Source: Platycnemis pennipes (Eukaryota > Arthropoda > Insecta > Odonata > Platycnemididae). From it: 64,000 bases of DNA. Where the stretch lies: the NCBI GenBank assembly GCA_933228895.1, contig OW121848.1:155574688-155638687 (forward strand), in the 5' to 3' direction. The notes under the pieces are model-generated. The model searched no databases, was not told where the DNA came from, and saw nothing but the letters and a program-made list of their open reading frames with translations. The translations under genes and the position numbers were made by a program. Below are positions 28,770 through 38,556 of this stretch, piece after piece (the stretch's first letter is position 1; each line of letters begins with the position of its first letter).

Positions 28770-30512
28770 TGGAACTCACTCTGAACAAATTGCGCAAGTG
28801 GGCCCAGTGTAATGGTTTTAAGTTCTCCTCATAGAAAACCAAATGCGTTCATTTTCACCGATGTAGGGAACATCACATCCCTCAAGCGTTACGCTTGGGT
28901 GGTAAAAACCTTCCATTTGTCGACTCAATCCCTTTTTTATACCTGACATTTGACTACCGCCTCAACTGGCGTGATCACATAGAAATTTTAAAAATGAAAT
29001 GTCATAAAACATTAAACCTTTTAAAGCATCTAAGTCACTCGACATGTATTGTTATTGTATCGTGCTTTAGTACTGTCAAAACTTGACAATGGTTCCTTTG
29101 TGTACTCCTCCGGTCGTTAGTTGTAACTTCGACCACTTGCTGTGATACACAATACCAGTTTACGGCTATGTACGGGGGCGTTTCGGATCAGTCCTATCCT
29201 GAGCATCTGTTCTGCTGCAGGAGAATCACCTTTGTGCTACCGAAGGAACCTGCTAATGTGCAACTACGCGTCAAAGGTTTTAGCAATTAAGACGCATCCA
29301 TGTTTTAACTGGTTTTCAAAACGACGATTTTTAGATGTTTTTAACCGTAAGACAAAGGCCACACTGCCTGCCAATGTCCGTTTTAACTATTTTATTCGTG
29401 AACGAGGAGTTGGTTGGACAGGGTATAAATCCGTGAGGAATCACGGATTTATACCCTGTCGGGTCGTCTAACCACCTACCATGGCTAACTCCTATAATGA
29501 AGATTCTCCTATGTGATCGTCCAAAGACTTCCACCACTGTTGCTGAGTGCCAGCGTGTCTTCTCTATATTCCTGGGCAACCACCTCAATTTTTTCACTGC
29601 ATTCACGGACGGGTCGAAGTCTCCTACCGCCTCTGCCTGTGCTGTAGTTTCTTCTTATCATGGTACCATAAAGGCTGAACTCAGTCCACTGTGCAGTGTA
29701 TTCACGGCGGAGCTGTTCGCTATAAAGATTACTCTGTGTAGGATAGACAGTAGTGGAGGATCTTTCGCAATTTGCTCTGACTTCTAAGTGTCCTAAATTC
29801 TATATCCGACAGCACTTCTACGAACCCATTATGCCAGCAGGTCCATGAGTCGCTGCTCTGTGTTCAAAAGAAGGGGGTCACCATCATCTTTCTTTGGGTT
29901 CCCAGCCACATGGGAATTGTCGGGAATAAACGTGTGGATACAGCTGCGAAGGATGCCCTGAAAGAAGATAATTGCACATCAACTCTGGTACCTTTCGAAG
30001 ACCTTCGGTCCCATCAAAGGGGTTCAGTTTTCCAACAGTGGCAGGAGTAATGGAGCGGTCTTCCAAACAATAAGTTATGCAGCTTAAAACCGGTAACGTC
30101 AGCGTGGCCCACGTCCGTCAGGAGTAGTCGTACAGAGGAAGTCGTCATTGCACGACTACGAATCGGTCATTGTCGTCGGACTCACTCGTATCTCTTCACC
30201 GAAGAGAAAGAACCGCCTCTCTGCAATGAGTGCAACATGCCACTCAGTGTGCGACACATCCTGACGGATTGTAACTTATACCGAATTACACGCCTCAGGT
30301 TTGGGATCAGAGGGAGCCTAGAGCTTGTTCTAGGCAACGACCCTGATCGCCTTCACGTGTCATAATGCTGCTAAAAGAAACTGACCTTTTTAATAAAATA
30401 TAATCTTAATATAGATATGTTTTCATTTTTATTTCGATCTACCATAAATATAATGTAATATATTGCTTATGGAAAATTAGAGAACGGGTGGTGCGAAATG
30501 ACCTTGATGGGC
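28770..30512 (+). mobile_element. I-clade LINE copy E, 3' half of ORF2
   Basis: This copy begins just after the RT catalytic box (LTLNKLRKWAQCNGFKF) and proceeds through the thumb, RNase H (AFTDGSKSPTASACAVVSS, FTAELFAIKITL, WVPSHMGIVGN) and the Cys/His knuckle (LCNECNMPLSVRHILTDC) to the 3' motif GGTGGTGCGAAATGACC near 30487-30503. It is degraded by many stops and small indels, including a 44-bp foldback. No ACT tail is visible, so the 3' tip is probably lost. Confidence 0.85.
29417..29460. repeat. Perfect foldback with 20-bp arms in copy E
   Basis: GACAGGGTATAAATCCGTGA (29417-29436), loop GGAA, then the exact reverse complement (29441-29460). The right arm corresponds to the normal coding sequence at this point (the ...ATTTATACCCT-TCGGG context also seen at 4675-4690). 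The left arm is therefore an inverted copy inserted beside its source. Confidence 0.93.
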
Positions 30513-32645
30513 TGGGTACTGCTCCCTGAGGGACACCAGTGTGTATAGGAACGGATTTGAATGGTTAGAATTGTTTTATTTGAAAAGTGCGGTTAAGAAG
30601 AAATGCCTGAATTAATTTAACAAAGATGTTTAGGATGCTCATATTTAATAATTTGAAAATGCCTAGATTTAATAAATTGAAAGTTGCGCCAGATTTTGTC
30701 AAAAGCCTGGCTAATGTCTATCAAGACAGCTGAAGTGACCATGTTTGAGTTGAATCCAGAAGTGTTGAATACGGTGAGCCTACCCAAGCAGCATGCTGAT
30801 ATCTGTCCGATGTAATTTTTACATCATTACTAATCACTTATTAGTCAAAACGATATCAGCTGCCGATGTCGATTATTGGTAAAAAATGATAACATTTGCC
30901 GAATATAAATGTGACATCTGCTGCCTCTGTCAAATTGATATAAATCTGAGGTTGAAAAGGATATCTTTCCCGACTAAAACATGACATAAAAATGACAGAT
31001 GTACCTGACGTCAAATTGAGATTTGTTGCGTATGTCATATTGTTATATATTCGATTTAAAAATTATATCCTTTAGGAATTAGGAATGATGTTGATGGTAA
31101 GTTTAAGCAAATTTTAAAGACCAATGGCTACACAATATTGGATGAATAATATTCACTTCCTAGTACGTAGGGACAAATTTATGGCAATACTCTGCATTGT
31201 GCCGTTTGACAAAATATAGTCATTATTTTGAAATTGTAGAGGTGGTTTGCTGAATTTGGTACTGCTCCAAAATTGAAATGGAAACTAATGCCAAGGGTCG
31301 AAAAATATGAGGTAACAATGCTATAAAAACATTTGTCCTCGAATATTTAAAATTGATATTTTAAACAATAGGTGAAAGGAGTAATGCAATTGGCAAGTCA
31401 TAGGGTAGAAAGGCTTATTTCAGTCTACCAATGCAAGGATGATTATCCACTTAGATCATGAGCACAATAGAATGTTGATAGCCATAGCACGATTGCACTT
31501 ACTAGAGTAATGCTTAGTGAAATTACTAGAGTGAGTGCACTTAGGTGCTCACAAAATTTAACACATTAGCAAACAGATCAAATGAGAAGCATTTTATTAA
31601 AACCTAAACTAAGCAATTTCAAAGAGCCTAATACATCTTCGTCATTAAAGCATGCGCTAAGCTTCGATACCATTAGAGCGAAGTGGAAGGCGTCTTTTTG
31701 GATTAATCAAATAATTTGAAAGAATTTGATTGAAAATGAATAGCAAAACAGAGTTTATTTCACACTCGAAATCAATTATTTACAAAAAGATGCATTTATG
31801 AATTAATGCTACCAATACAAATGCATGGTAGCAACATAAATCTCATCCTACTAATAAGTGTTGCTTTAATCTCTTTCCTTCCTCCCCCCTTGACGATCAT
31901 TTGCGAAGGCAAGAAACCGGCTGACCTTGGCCTTAATGTCGCTGTCTGTGGCTCCAGGAACATTTTTCCTCACCACCTGGTAGGAAGATATAAATCAATG
32001 AGTATGGACTAGCAAGAGTGTTCACAAAGGGGTGAAAAGAGGAGAGACAGCGAGGATTAGCTTGGTCGACTACAAAGATCTAAGGGACATGAAGGTTATA
32101 ATACTAGATCAATTATGCTCATCCAGGCCATAGAGCTACTACTGTCGGCGCAGAAATTATGTGCACTCGAGTTTGAATACGAAGAACAAACTAATAGCTA
32201 GGACTACAGAAAAACTAATCACACCGTAATTTTTCTCATTTCATTCTGCGTTATTGAATATTTGACATAAATTTTTAAAACGCGTTTTCATATTTTTTTA
32301 CTGCAGTTGTAACGTAAAAAGTGCCGGTTTTTTACGGTGTTCGAGCGAAGCTACGACTTTGATGACTCGTAAATCAATAATAAGGCATTTAATTGCAACC
32401 AAAGTTTGAACATTGATAGCTATATATGTTTTCCATGTACTCTGTAAGTTTGCAGTGTATAACCTTAATAGAAGAAAAGTTGCTATCAATTTTATAAAAC
32501 GGTAGCATTTCAAAACTGGGTTGTCTTAGAGTTTCATACTTGGTCGCGTTATAATCCACATGTCCTGAATGTATCAAATATGTAATTGTCTAATATTTCA
32601 ACACATGCATTTAATTTAAAACGATTGGTATTAATACTGGCGAAG
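30513..32645. other. Gene-free AT-rich interval
   Basis: No coding region longer than chance, no RNA gene and no recognisable element. Around 30870-31050 TGACAT/ATGTCA-type words recur, but without a defined repeat unit. Confidence 0.55.
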
Positions 32646-32713
32646 GCGAGCTCCCTCCCCAAGGCAACACTGCATGGTTTAAACCACGCTGGTCGATTGC
32701 AGAGGGAGCTCGC
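32646..32713. repeat. Hairpin with 12-bp perfect GC-rich arms
   Basis: GCGAGCTCCCTC (32646-32657) and GAGGGAGCTCGC (32702-32713) are exact inverted arms, extendable by a G-T and an A-T pair. The loop of 44 nt contains GGTTTAAACC. It is strikingly GC-rich against its AT-rich surroundings. It could be a solo MITE remnant or a structured RNA. It lacks tRNA boxes and no flanking duplication is evident. Confidence 0.7.
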
Positions 32714-32854
32714 TTACAAACCTACAATGCCACAATGAGAAAATTTGAAATAACAATAACGAAAAAATAAATTAGCCCAGTTATGCTCAAGGCTTTTTTA
32801 ATTTACTGTATATGCTAAACATGATATATATAAACAATTTCTTAACGCAAGTAC

Positions 32855-33721
32855 CTCTTGCCTCAAATGCTGAACTTCATATGTTAACTCGGCTAAGCTT
32901 TTTAATATCTGGGTATCAGAATCTGAAATACGAAGTGGAACAATTTACACAAAGGAATTAAGCTGATATGGCTCCATGAGAAAATGTTAGTTAATTTCAT
33001 ACTACTGACTGATGTAAAAATAAAACCAATGAGAAAAACAAATTTAAGTCCGTCCAAACTGTTCACATGCTATAGCATACTTACTAGCAAGAATATAAAA
33101 AATAAATGGTTATTAAATCATAGATTCCAATAATAACTAAGTGTTACTTAAAAATTGTTGGACTTACTTGAGTTTAGACTTTGTCGTCCACTCTTTTCTT
33201 TATTAGGCTGTACTTCTTTATTGCAGCGTGGAAATACAGGTACCTCAAGTCTGAGATTGGTTGCATGTTCTGATGGTTCTGCTTCATTAACTGAAGCTTC
33301 CTTTACATCTTCATCACTATGGTAGTATCTTGCCGGGCGCTTGGCAAGTCTCTTGCCTGTAGTATCCACATCCGTAGAATCAGATATATTTGATGTCTAC
33401 AGAGCAGCACTGGCCTTCTTTGTTGCCCTCTGGAAAGAACCTAGAAAAGAATTAAACAATAGCATCAATCGAAATGGCACTAAGAAAATTTGAGCAGCAG
33501 AGAAATTTGTATGTATATCATACCACTAGTAGCAAATATTCTTTTCATGGCCATTGAGCCCAGTCTTCCTCAGTCTGCACACATCCCATGATGGCTTTTC
33601 CCAACCTTTTCCTTGACAATGTGGATGGACAAAGAACATGGGTTTTATCCTCTGTGAGCCAATGACTGGGAATAAACTCCAATTCATCCCGGAACTCAAC
33701 CACGGTAAACTTCTTTTCCAT
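32855..33721 (-). pseudogene. Three-exon gene relic, DUF4806-associated N-terminal type
   Basis: Exon 1 (33721-33524): MEKKFTVVEFRDELEFIPSH, WLTEDKTHVLCP, then a two-base loss before MKRIFATSG and a GTATGA donor. Exon 2 (33440-33168): FQRATKKASAAL, a TAG at 33404-33406, SDSTDVDTTGKRLAKRPARY, an acidic/basic linker and a GTAAGT donor. Exon 3 (32922-32855): SDTQILKSLAELTYEVQHLR, probable coiled coil, GTACTT donor. Splice phases agree. The pattern (a ..VVEF..E...P..WL start, a KRI.ATS block, then a basic linker) is one I associate with arthropod genes ending in DUF4806, but that domain is not seen here. The stop and the shift argue for a decayed copy. Confidence 0.55.
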
Positions 33722-34083
33722 TTATGGTATATTTATTTCTTCCCAGGAACTTATGGATGGTGAAAATCGCAATCATGATTGGAGAAGAGAGAACACTACA
33801 TTACTACCCTTTTCCGGAATAACAAAACATTTCGTTTTAATATCTGAGTATCTAAATTACACCAATGTCTTACACACACCTCCGGCCTTAAAAACGTTCA
33901 TTTTTGAAGATGGACAAGGATAATTATAAAAATCATCAAACTGTCTCAATGCATCCCCTTTAAAAAAAACATATTATCATGGATCTCTTCTTCACCCACA
34001 CTCTCACTACTGAGTTTATTACCATAACTCTACCATCTTTTAACTAAACAAAAGAATCCTTCTCCTTCACACTGGAATACCTC
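33722..34083. other. Flank between gene relic and LINE copy F
   Basis: AT-rich sequence; nothing recognised. Confidence 0.5.
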
Positions 34084-34556
34084 CCCCCTGCGGGTAGGGG
34101 GATTAAGAATACTCCCTCAGTGTCCCTGCTTGTCGTAAGAGGCGCCTAAAAGGGCGGGGAGACAACCCCGAAAACAAACCCAGAGCCGGTAAGGGTAGAG
34201 CCCGGACAGTCTTGTGGGTCAACTGTCTGTGTGCGGCCATACCACCTGGCCTGCGATCCACCCGCATGTTTGCCGTGTGCGGAAACCCGTAAGAAGGAGA
34301 AGGGGATCCTGGAGGGTGAGGTCCGTGGCTCCCAGCCGGGTGTCGGATGCCCGGTATGGACTACGGGCTGATACCCCTCTTTGGCCCCGGATTCTGTGTA
34401 AACGGGCGGCCGGGAGCTAGCCACTCCCGGTCAATCGGCTTCCGTGGCGTTACGCTAAACAGTGGCGATTGCCAGCGAGGTGGGGGTCTGCGTAGGGCGG
34501 TCGGAGATGTACGGGTTTGGTGGGCCCGTTCATCGAAGATCCAACCCGAAACAGCC
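34084..34556 (+). promoter_or_regulatory. First of two tandem leaders in copy F
   Basis: It starts CCCCCTGCGGGTAGGGGG and includes the conserved hairpins and the GTCGTAAGAGGCGCCTAAA segment, where one arm base has changed (CGAC to CGCC). It stops at ...CCGAAACAGCCAA, just short of the CCACCTCTAGGG block, where the second leader begins. Confidence 0.85.
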
Positions 34557-35157
34557 AACCCCCCCTGCGGATATGGGGATTGAGAATACTCCCGCAGCAT
34601 CCCTGCTTGTCGTAAGAGGCGAGTAAAAGGGCGGGGAGAAAACCCCGATAACAAACCCCCAGTTAAGATAGGGTATCGTCCGGGTAGTGAGTGGGTCTGC
34701 TACCTGTGAGTGACCATACCATCTGGTTAACGATCCACCCGCTGGTTTGCCGTGTGCGGAGACCCGTAAGGAGGAGAAGGGGATCCTGGAGGGTAAGGTC
34801 CATGGTTCCCAGCCGGGTGTCGGATGCCCGGTATGGACTTCGGGCCAATATCCCTCTTTGGCCCCGGATTCTGTGTAAATGGTGGGCCGGGAGCTAGCCA
34901 CTCCCGGTCAATCGGCTTCCGTGGTGTAAGCTTAACGGTGGCGAGTGCCAGGGAGGTGGGGGTCTGCGTAGGGCGGTCGGAGACGCACGGGTTTGGTGGG
35001 CCCGTGCATCGAAGACCCAACCCGAAACAGACAACCACCTCTAGGGTGCTATATCCCCTCGGGTAGCCCTGGCGACCGCACCGGCTTGCGGTGCGGCGTC
35101 CCGGATGTGTGGCTCCATGGTGGGTGGGGAGCCCGGGGGATGAAATATAGAATTGGC
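34557..35157 (+). promoter_or_regulatory. Second leader of copy F
   Basis: It starts CCCCCCCTGCGGATATGGGG (the loop is altered) and runs through to ORF1. It includes the block CGCACCGGCTTGCGGTGCG (stem-loop) and GGGTGCTATATCCCCTCGGG. Confidence 0.8.
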
Positions 35158-36312
35158 ATGGAAAACAACATTCCACCAATAAAGAGATCCCGTCCGGATC
35201 CCGGCGGGGGAGAATGTGTCATAAATGCTAGCAAGAGATTCTTGGTAATGAAGAGTCTAAAAGAAGGTGAGTCACTCCAAAAAGTGTCTCCCTTCCTTAT
35301 ACGGAAAGTGTTGTCTGCCTACGTACCTGGGGAGCTTAAGTCTGCTAAAAAGCTGAGGGACGGCTCACTATTAATCGAAACAAGCAGCCAGGTGCAGAGC
35401 GAAAAGCTACTGGGCATGACACTTCTCCACGATATTCCCATCAAGGTGGAAGTGCACCGCACCCTAAACACCAGTCGGGGAGTTATCAGTCATTATGACT
35501 TACTATATGTGGAATTCGACGAGATCATAAGAGAAATGGCCTCTCAAGGAGTTACAGATGCTCGTCGACTAACCACAAAGCGGAATGGTACAGTACAGAA
35601 CTCTACCTCCGTGGTACTAACCTTCTCGCTCGATAGGCTTCCCGACAAAGTGTTCGTCGGGTATGAATCGGTTCCCGTGCGACCATTCATACCGGCGCCC
35701 ATGCGCTGCTTCCAGTGCCAGCGCTTCGGCCACATCGGAACGCGATGTGAGGGAAAGGCCATCTGCCCGCGCTGTGGCCTGGAGGAGCATGAGGGTGCGG
35801 AGTGCTCTAAACAGCTACACTGCGTGAACTGCGAGGGCGATCACCCAGTATACTCCCGTTCATGTCCCAAACTCCTCGAAGAACGGAAAGTGAAATGAAA
35901 AAATAAAACGCTGGAGAAAGTGACTTATTTCGAGGCCAGGAAAAAGTATAGGGCGATGATCGCCCCCACTTTTTCCAGGTCCTTTACCGCCGTTGCAACC
36001 CCACCTCTATCAAAGTGCACCATAGGTACGCAGATCGATACTGTCAATGCGAAAGACACGCAGAAAGAAACCGCCAAGCTGGCTAAGGCTCCCAAACCAG
36101 CGAAAAAGACAAATACCGCCTGTGTGGGCTCCCCGAAGAAGATCCCACCAAAAAACGAAACCCGGGATACACCCAACACGCGAAAGGAAACGCCAACCCT
36201 CGGCCCTTCCGGCTCAAAACAAACTGAGCTGGAAATTATGGAGGAGGACGAAAGTCTCTCAGAGACGGAAGTCCTATTAGCAAGGCAAAAAGGCAAGAAG
36301 AATCGCCTTTGA
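35158..36312 (+). pseudogene. ORF1 of copy F, one in-frame stop
   Basis: The gag-like protein starts MENNIPPIKRSRPDPGGG and has KVSPFLIRKVLSAYVPGEL and three CCHC knuckles (CFQCQRFGHIGTRC, CPRCGLEEHEGAEC, CVNCEGDHPVYSRSC). A TGA at 35896-35898 replaces the conserved VMEIKT segment, which has become K-stop-KNKT through a small A-rich change. The same frame continues to the normal C-terminus at 36312. Otherwise intact. Confidence 0.88.
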
Positions 36313-36403
36313 CGCTGACCCCTTAGTGCTCAGTGTCTGGCTCTTGCCTTTTAAATTTATTTTTATATTTATTTATTCTACTTATTTATTTTTTTAAATT
36401 TTA

Positions 36404-36545
36404 ATGGCTTTTATATTACAGTGGAACTGTAACGGATTTTATCGCCATAGAGAGGAGCTAACCGTTTTAATACGTGATTTGCGGCCAACGAGCCCGAGGT
36501 GGAGTGGCTATCTATATTCGGGAAGCCCTTTACACTTCCCGAAAA
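36404..36545 (+). pseudogene. ORF2 start of copy F, truncated
   Basis: MAFILQWNCNGFYRHREELT is the usual endonuclease start. After about codon 27 sequence is missing, and a piece matching the RAQGG...YTSR region follows before homology ends. Confidence 0.8.
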
Positions 36546-36550
36546 CATCT

Positions 36551-38182
36551 ACGAATTTGGGGAGGGGATGGAATGGAGTAGAGGGGAAGGGTATTGAGGA
36601 GAGGGGTTGGAGGGGAGGTTTGTTGAGATAGAAGGACGGTGTCCGAGGAGAATGCTGACCTAGCAGTTTCTCAAATCGTGAGAATATGTTGGGGAATAGA
36701 TAATCCTAGAGCTTTGAGTCGCCTTGGAAGTCTGCTATGAGAATTTAATTATGGCCCTGTATTACTTTACTCTAGCATTTTTACAGCTTGTAATTATGAA
36801 TGTAAACCATTGCACAAAGTCAAGGGTGTTGACTACGAATTTAAACTTAAATTAAAGTTTAAACGAAATTAACTTTAAATAAAAATCTCTCGCGAATGCG
36901 TAGGATTATAGAAGGCTTGACGTATATAAGTACTTATTTTGATTCGTAAATAATAATTGTGCTAAATAGAACAAGCGCTTACATGAAATACGAGTAAAAA
37001 GTTATCAACAACCATAAATGCAAGACCAAAAGATATGGGTATCCAAGAAGGTAATTATTTGTTGGATCGATTTTAAGTTATGTGCTATTATATGCATTCC
37101 ATAGGGATAGAAATCTTGGAGAATGCAAATAGAGGAACATATAAACGGTACTTTAGTATACTCCATCAACTCATTGCCAAAAACCATAAAGTTAATCGCA
37201 GAATGTTATAGTCATCCTCATTATAAATATAATTTACGCATCTCATATCCGCTTCAGCATTAGTACGAAAAATACCTTCCACCGTTGAGTTGCTGTTCTA
37301 ATATTTTGTGTAATGGGGTGAATTCTATTAATATTCTTTTGGGGTTCAAAATGCCGTGGATCAACGTATTAATTCCACTTATGTGTGAAGAGAGCATTCA
37401 TAGATAAAAACGGAAGAAAAATCAGAAAAAGCTTTAAACCTAAGATCATTGTGCTATCGCTTATCCACTGATTTAACTTGAAAAATTCAAAGAAAAGCAA
37501 CAATTGGTGACATAATTTTTAAATTATAAACCATATTTTCATGATCCTTACTTCCACGTTGTTCATTTCTCTCTAAAAGCGTTATGTTGCGCGAAACCGA
37601 TGTTCGTTTTGCGAGAATTAACGTAATTACGATAATATTTATAGTACAACTTCGATCAAAAAGCCGTTTTCATCAGCTCATCATCACTGAGCATGATGTT
37701 ACCTTCGTTTTTTTTATTAGTTAGGAACTTTACAATGTTATACACAACGCGTAGCAATGGTTCAAAACGAATTGTTGCCAGTGACCGCCCGCTGTTTAGG
37801 GATCGGTCGCGGTCGGGAGATGGGTCGAAAATCCCCGAGGAAGGGTTGAGTCCCTCATTTGGGAACCTATTCGTGCGGGTGGAAAAGGTTTCCTCTACCT
37901 GTGATCACAGTAAAACAGCACGAGCCGACAATTTCATTTATATTTTTTAAACCAACTTCTGCCGGAAATTTGCCTTTGCGAAGCGGAATTTCCAGCAAAT
38001 TACGAAGTCACATCCTATGGGAAAAAGTGGAATACACCCTGCAGTTAATTTATTAATAAACGTGTTAATTATTTTTATTGATTTTACTTGGAACCGTATT
38101 TTTTAAGTGCAAAAACATATTACTGTGAGCAGCAATATATTGTTGAGAGCACCAACATATTCTTGAAGTGTAGACATCTAAG
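36551..38182. other. Gene-free interval
   Basis: A G/A-rich tract (36550-36630) is followed by AT-rich DNA. 37790-37960 is locally GC-rich (CCGCCCGCTG, GGTCGCGGTCGGGAG) but carries no recognised gene. Nothing else supportable. Confidence 0.5.
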
Positions 38183-38397
38183 TTAGCTAAGACATTGGGG
38201 TATGAAATTCACACATTCAGGGTATGCAGGCCAGTTCCTTTCCCTGGGACACCTGCAATTTCCTACGTTCTGACACGTAGGCAATCCCACCGCGAGGATT
38301 TTTAGGTGGGTGTGTTTGGGCTTCACCGAGTATCGATCCCGGGACCCCCAGTACGCAGCCCAGCACTCTACGCACGAGGCTACCAAGACTCCCATTT
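38183..38397 (-). mobile_element. tRNA-derived SINE candidate
   Basis: The minus strand begins GGGAGTCTTGGTAGCCTCGTG followed by GTAGAGTGCTGGGC, resembling a tRNA 5' half with an A box. After ~30 nt comes GGTCCCGGGATCGATACTCG, close to a B box. A tail of unrelated sequence follows to about 38183. The sequence cannot fold as a functional tRNA (extra bases, no proper acceptor stem), which fits a SINE head. Ends are approximate. Confidence 0.5.
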
Positions 38398-38556
38398 ACA
38401 TATAATATGAACTTAAAAATGTTATATAAGGTTCAGAAAAAAAGAAACTGCTAAAAAGAAAATCAGACACTAACAATTGAAAATGTAAACGAGTTCCCAA
38501 GCACTTTATTTCGACAGAAAAATGTTAACTGAAAATACGTTTTTGAGTAATATCCT

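Larger units (their letters stand above)
34084..36550 (+). mobile_element. I-clade LINE copy F with doubled leader, 3'-truncated
   Basis: It has two complete leaders in tandem (34084-34556, then 34557-35140), ORF1 with one internal stop, and only the first ~28 codons of ORF2. After a deletion, a fragment follows (CGGCCAACGAGCCC...TACACTTCCCGAAAAC) to about 36545. Loss of the 3' side with an intact 5' side is opposite to normal LINE truncation, so a later deletion is likely. The right flank is a G/A-rich run (36550-36630). Confidence 0.88.

Noticed and set aside
30856..32577. Short minus-strand frames of 60-70 residues
   Set aside because: Chance length in AT-rich DNA, no motif and no splice context.
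34146..35180. Repeated 60-150 residue frames in the leaders (also near 5018, 50870 and 53388)
   Set aside because: They follow GC-rich leader sequence on both strands, differ between copies and contain no domain.
38240..38397. Functional tRNA gene
   Set aside because: A- and B-box-like segments are present, but the acceptor and anticodon stems do not form; a SINE head fits better.
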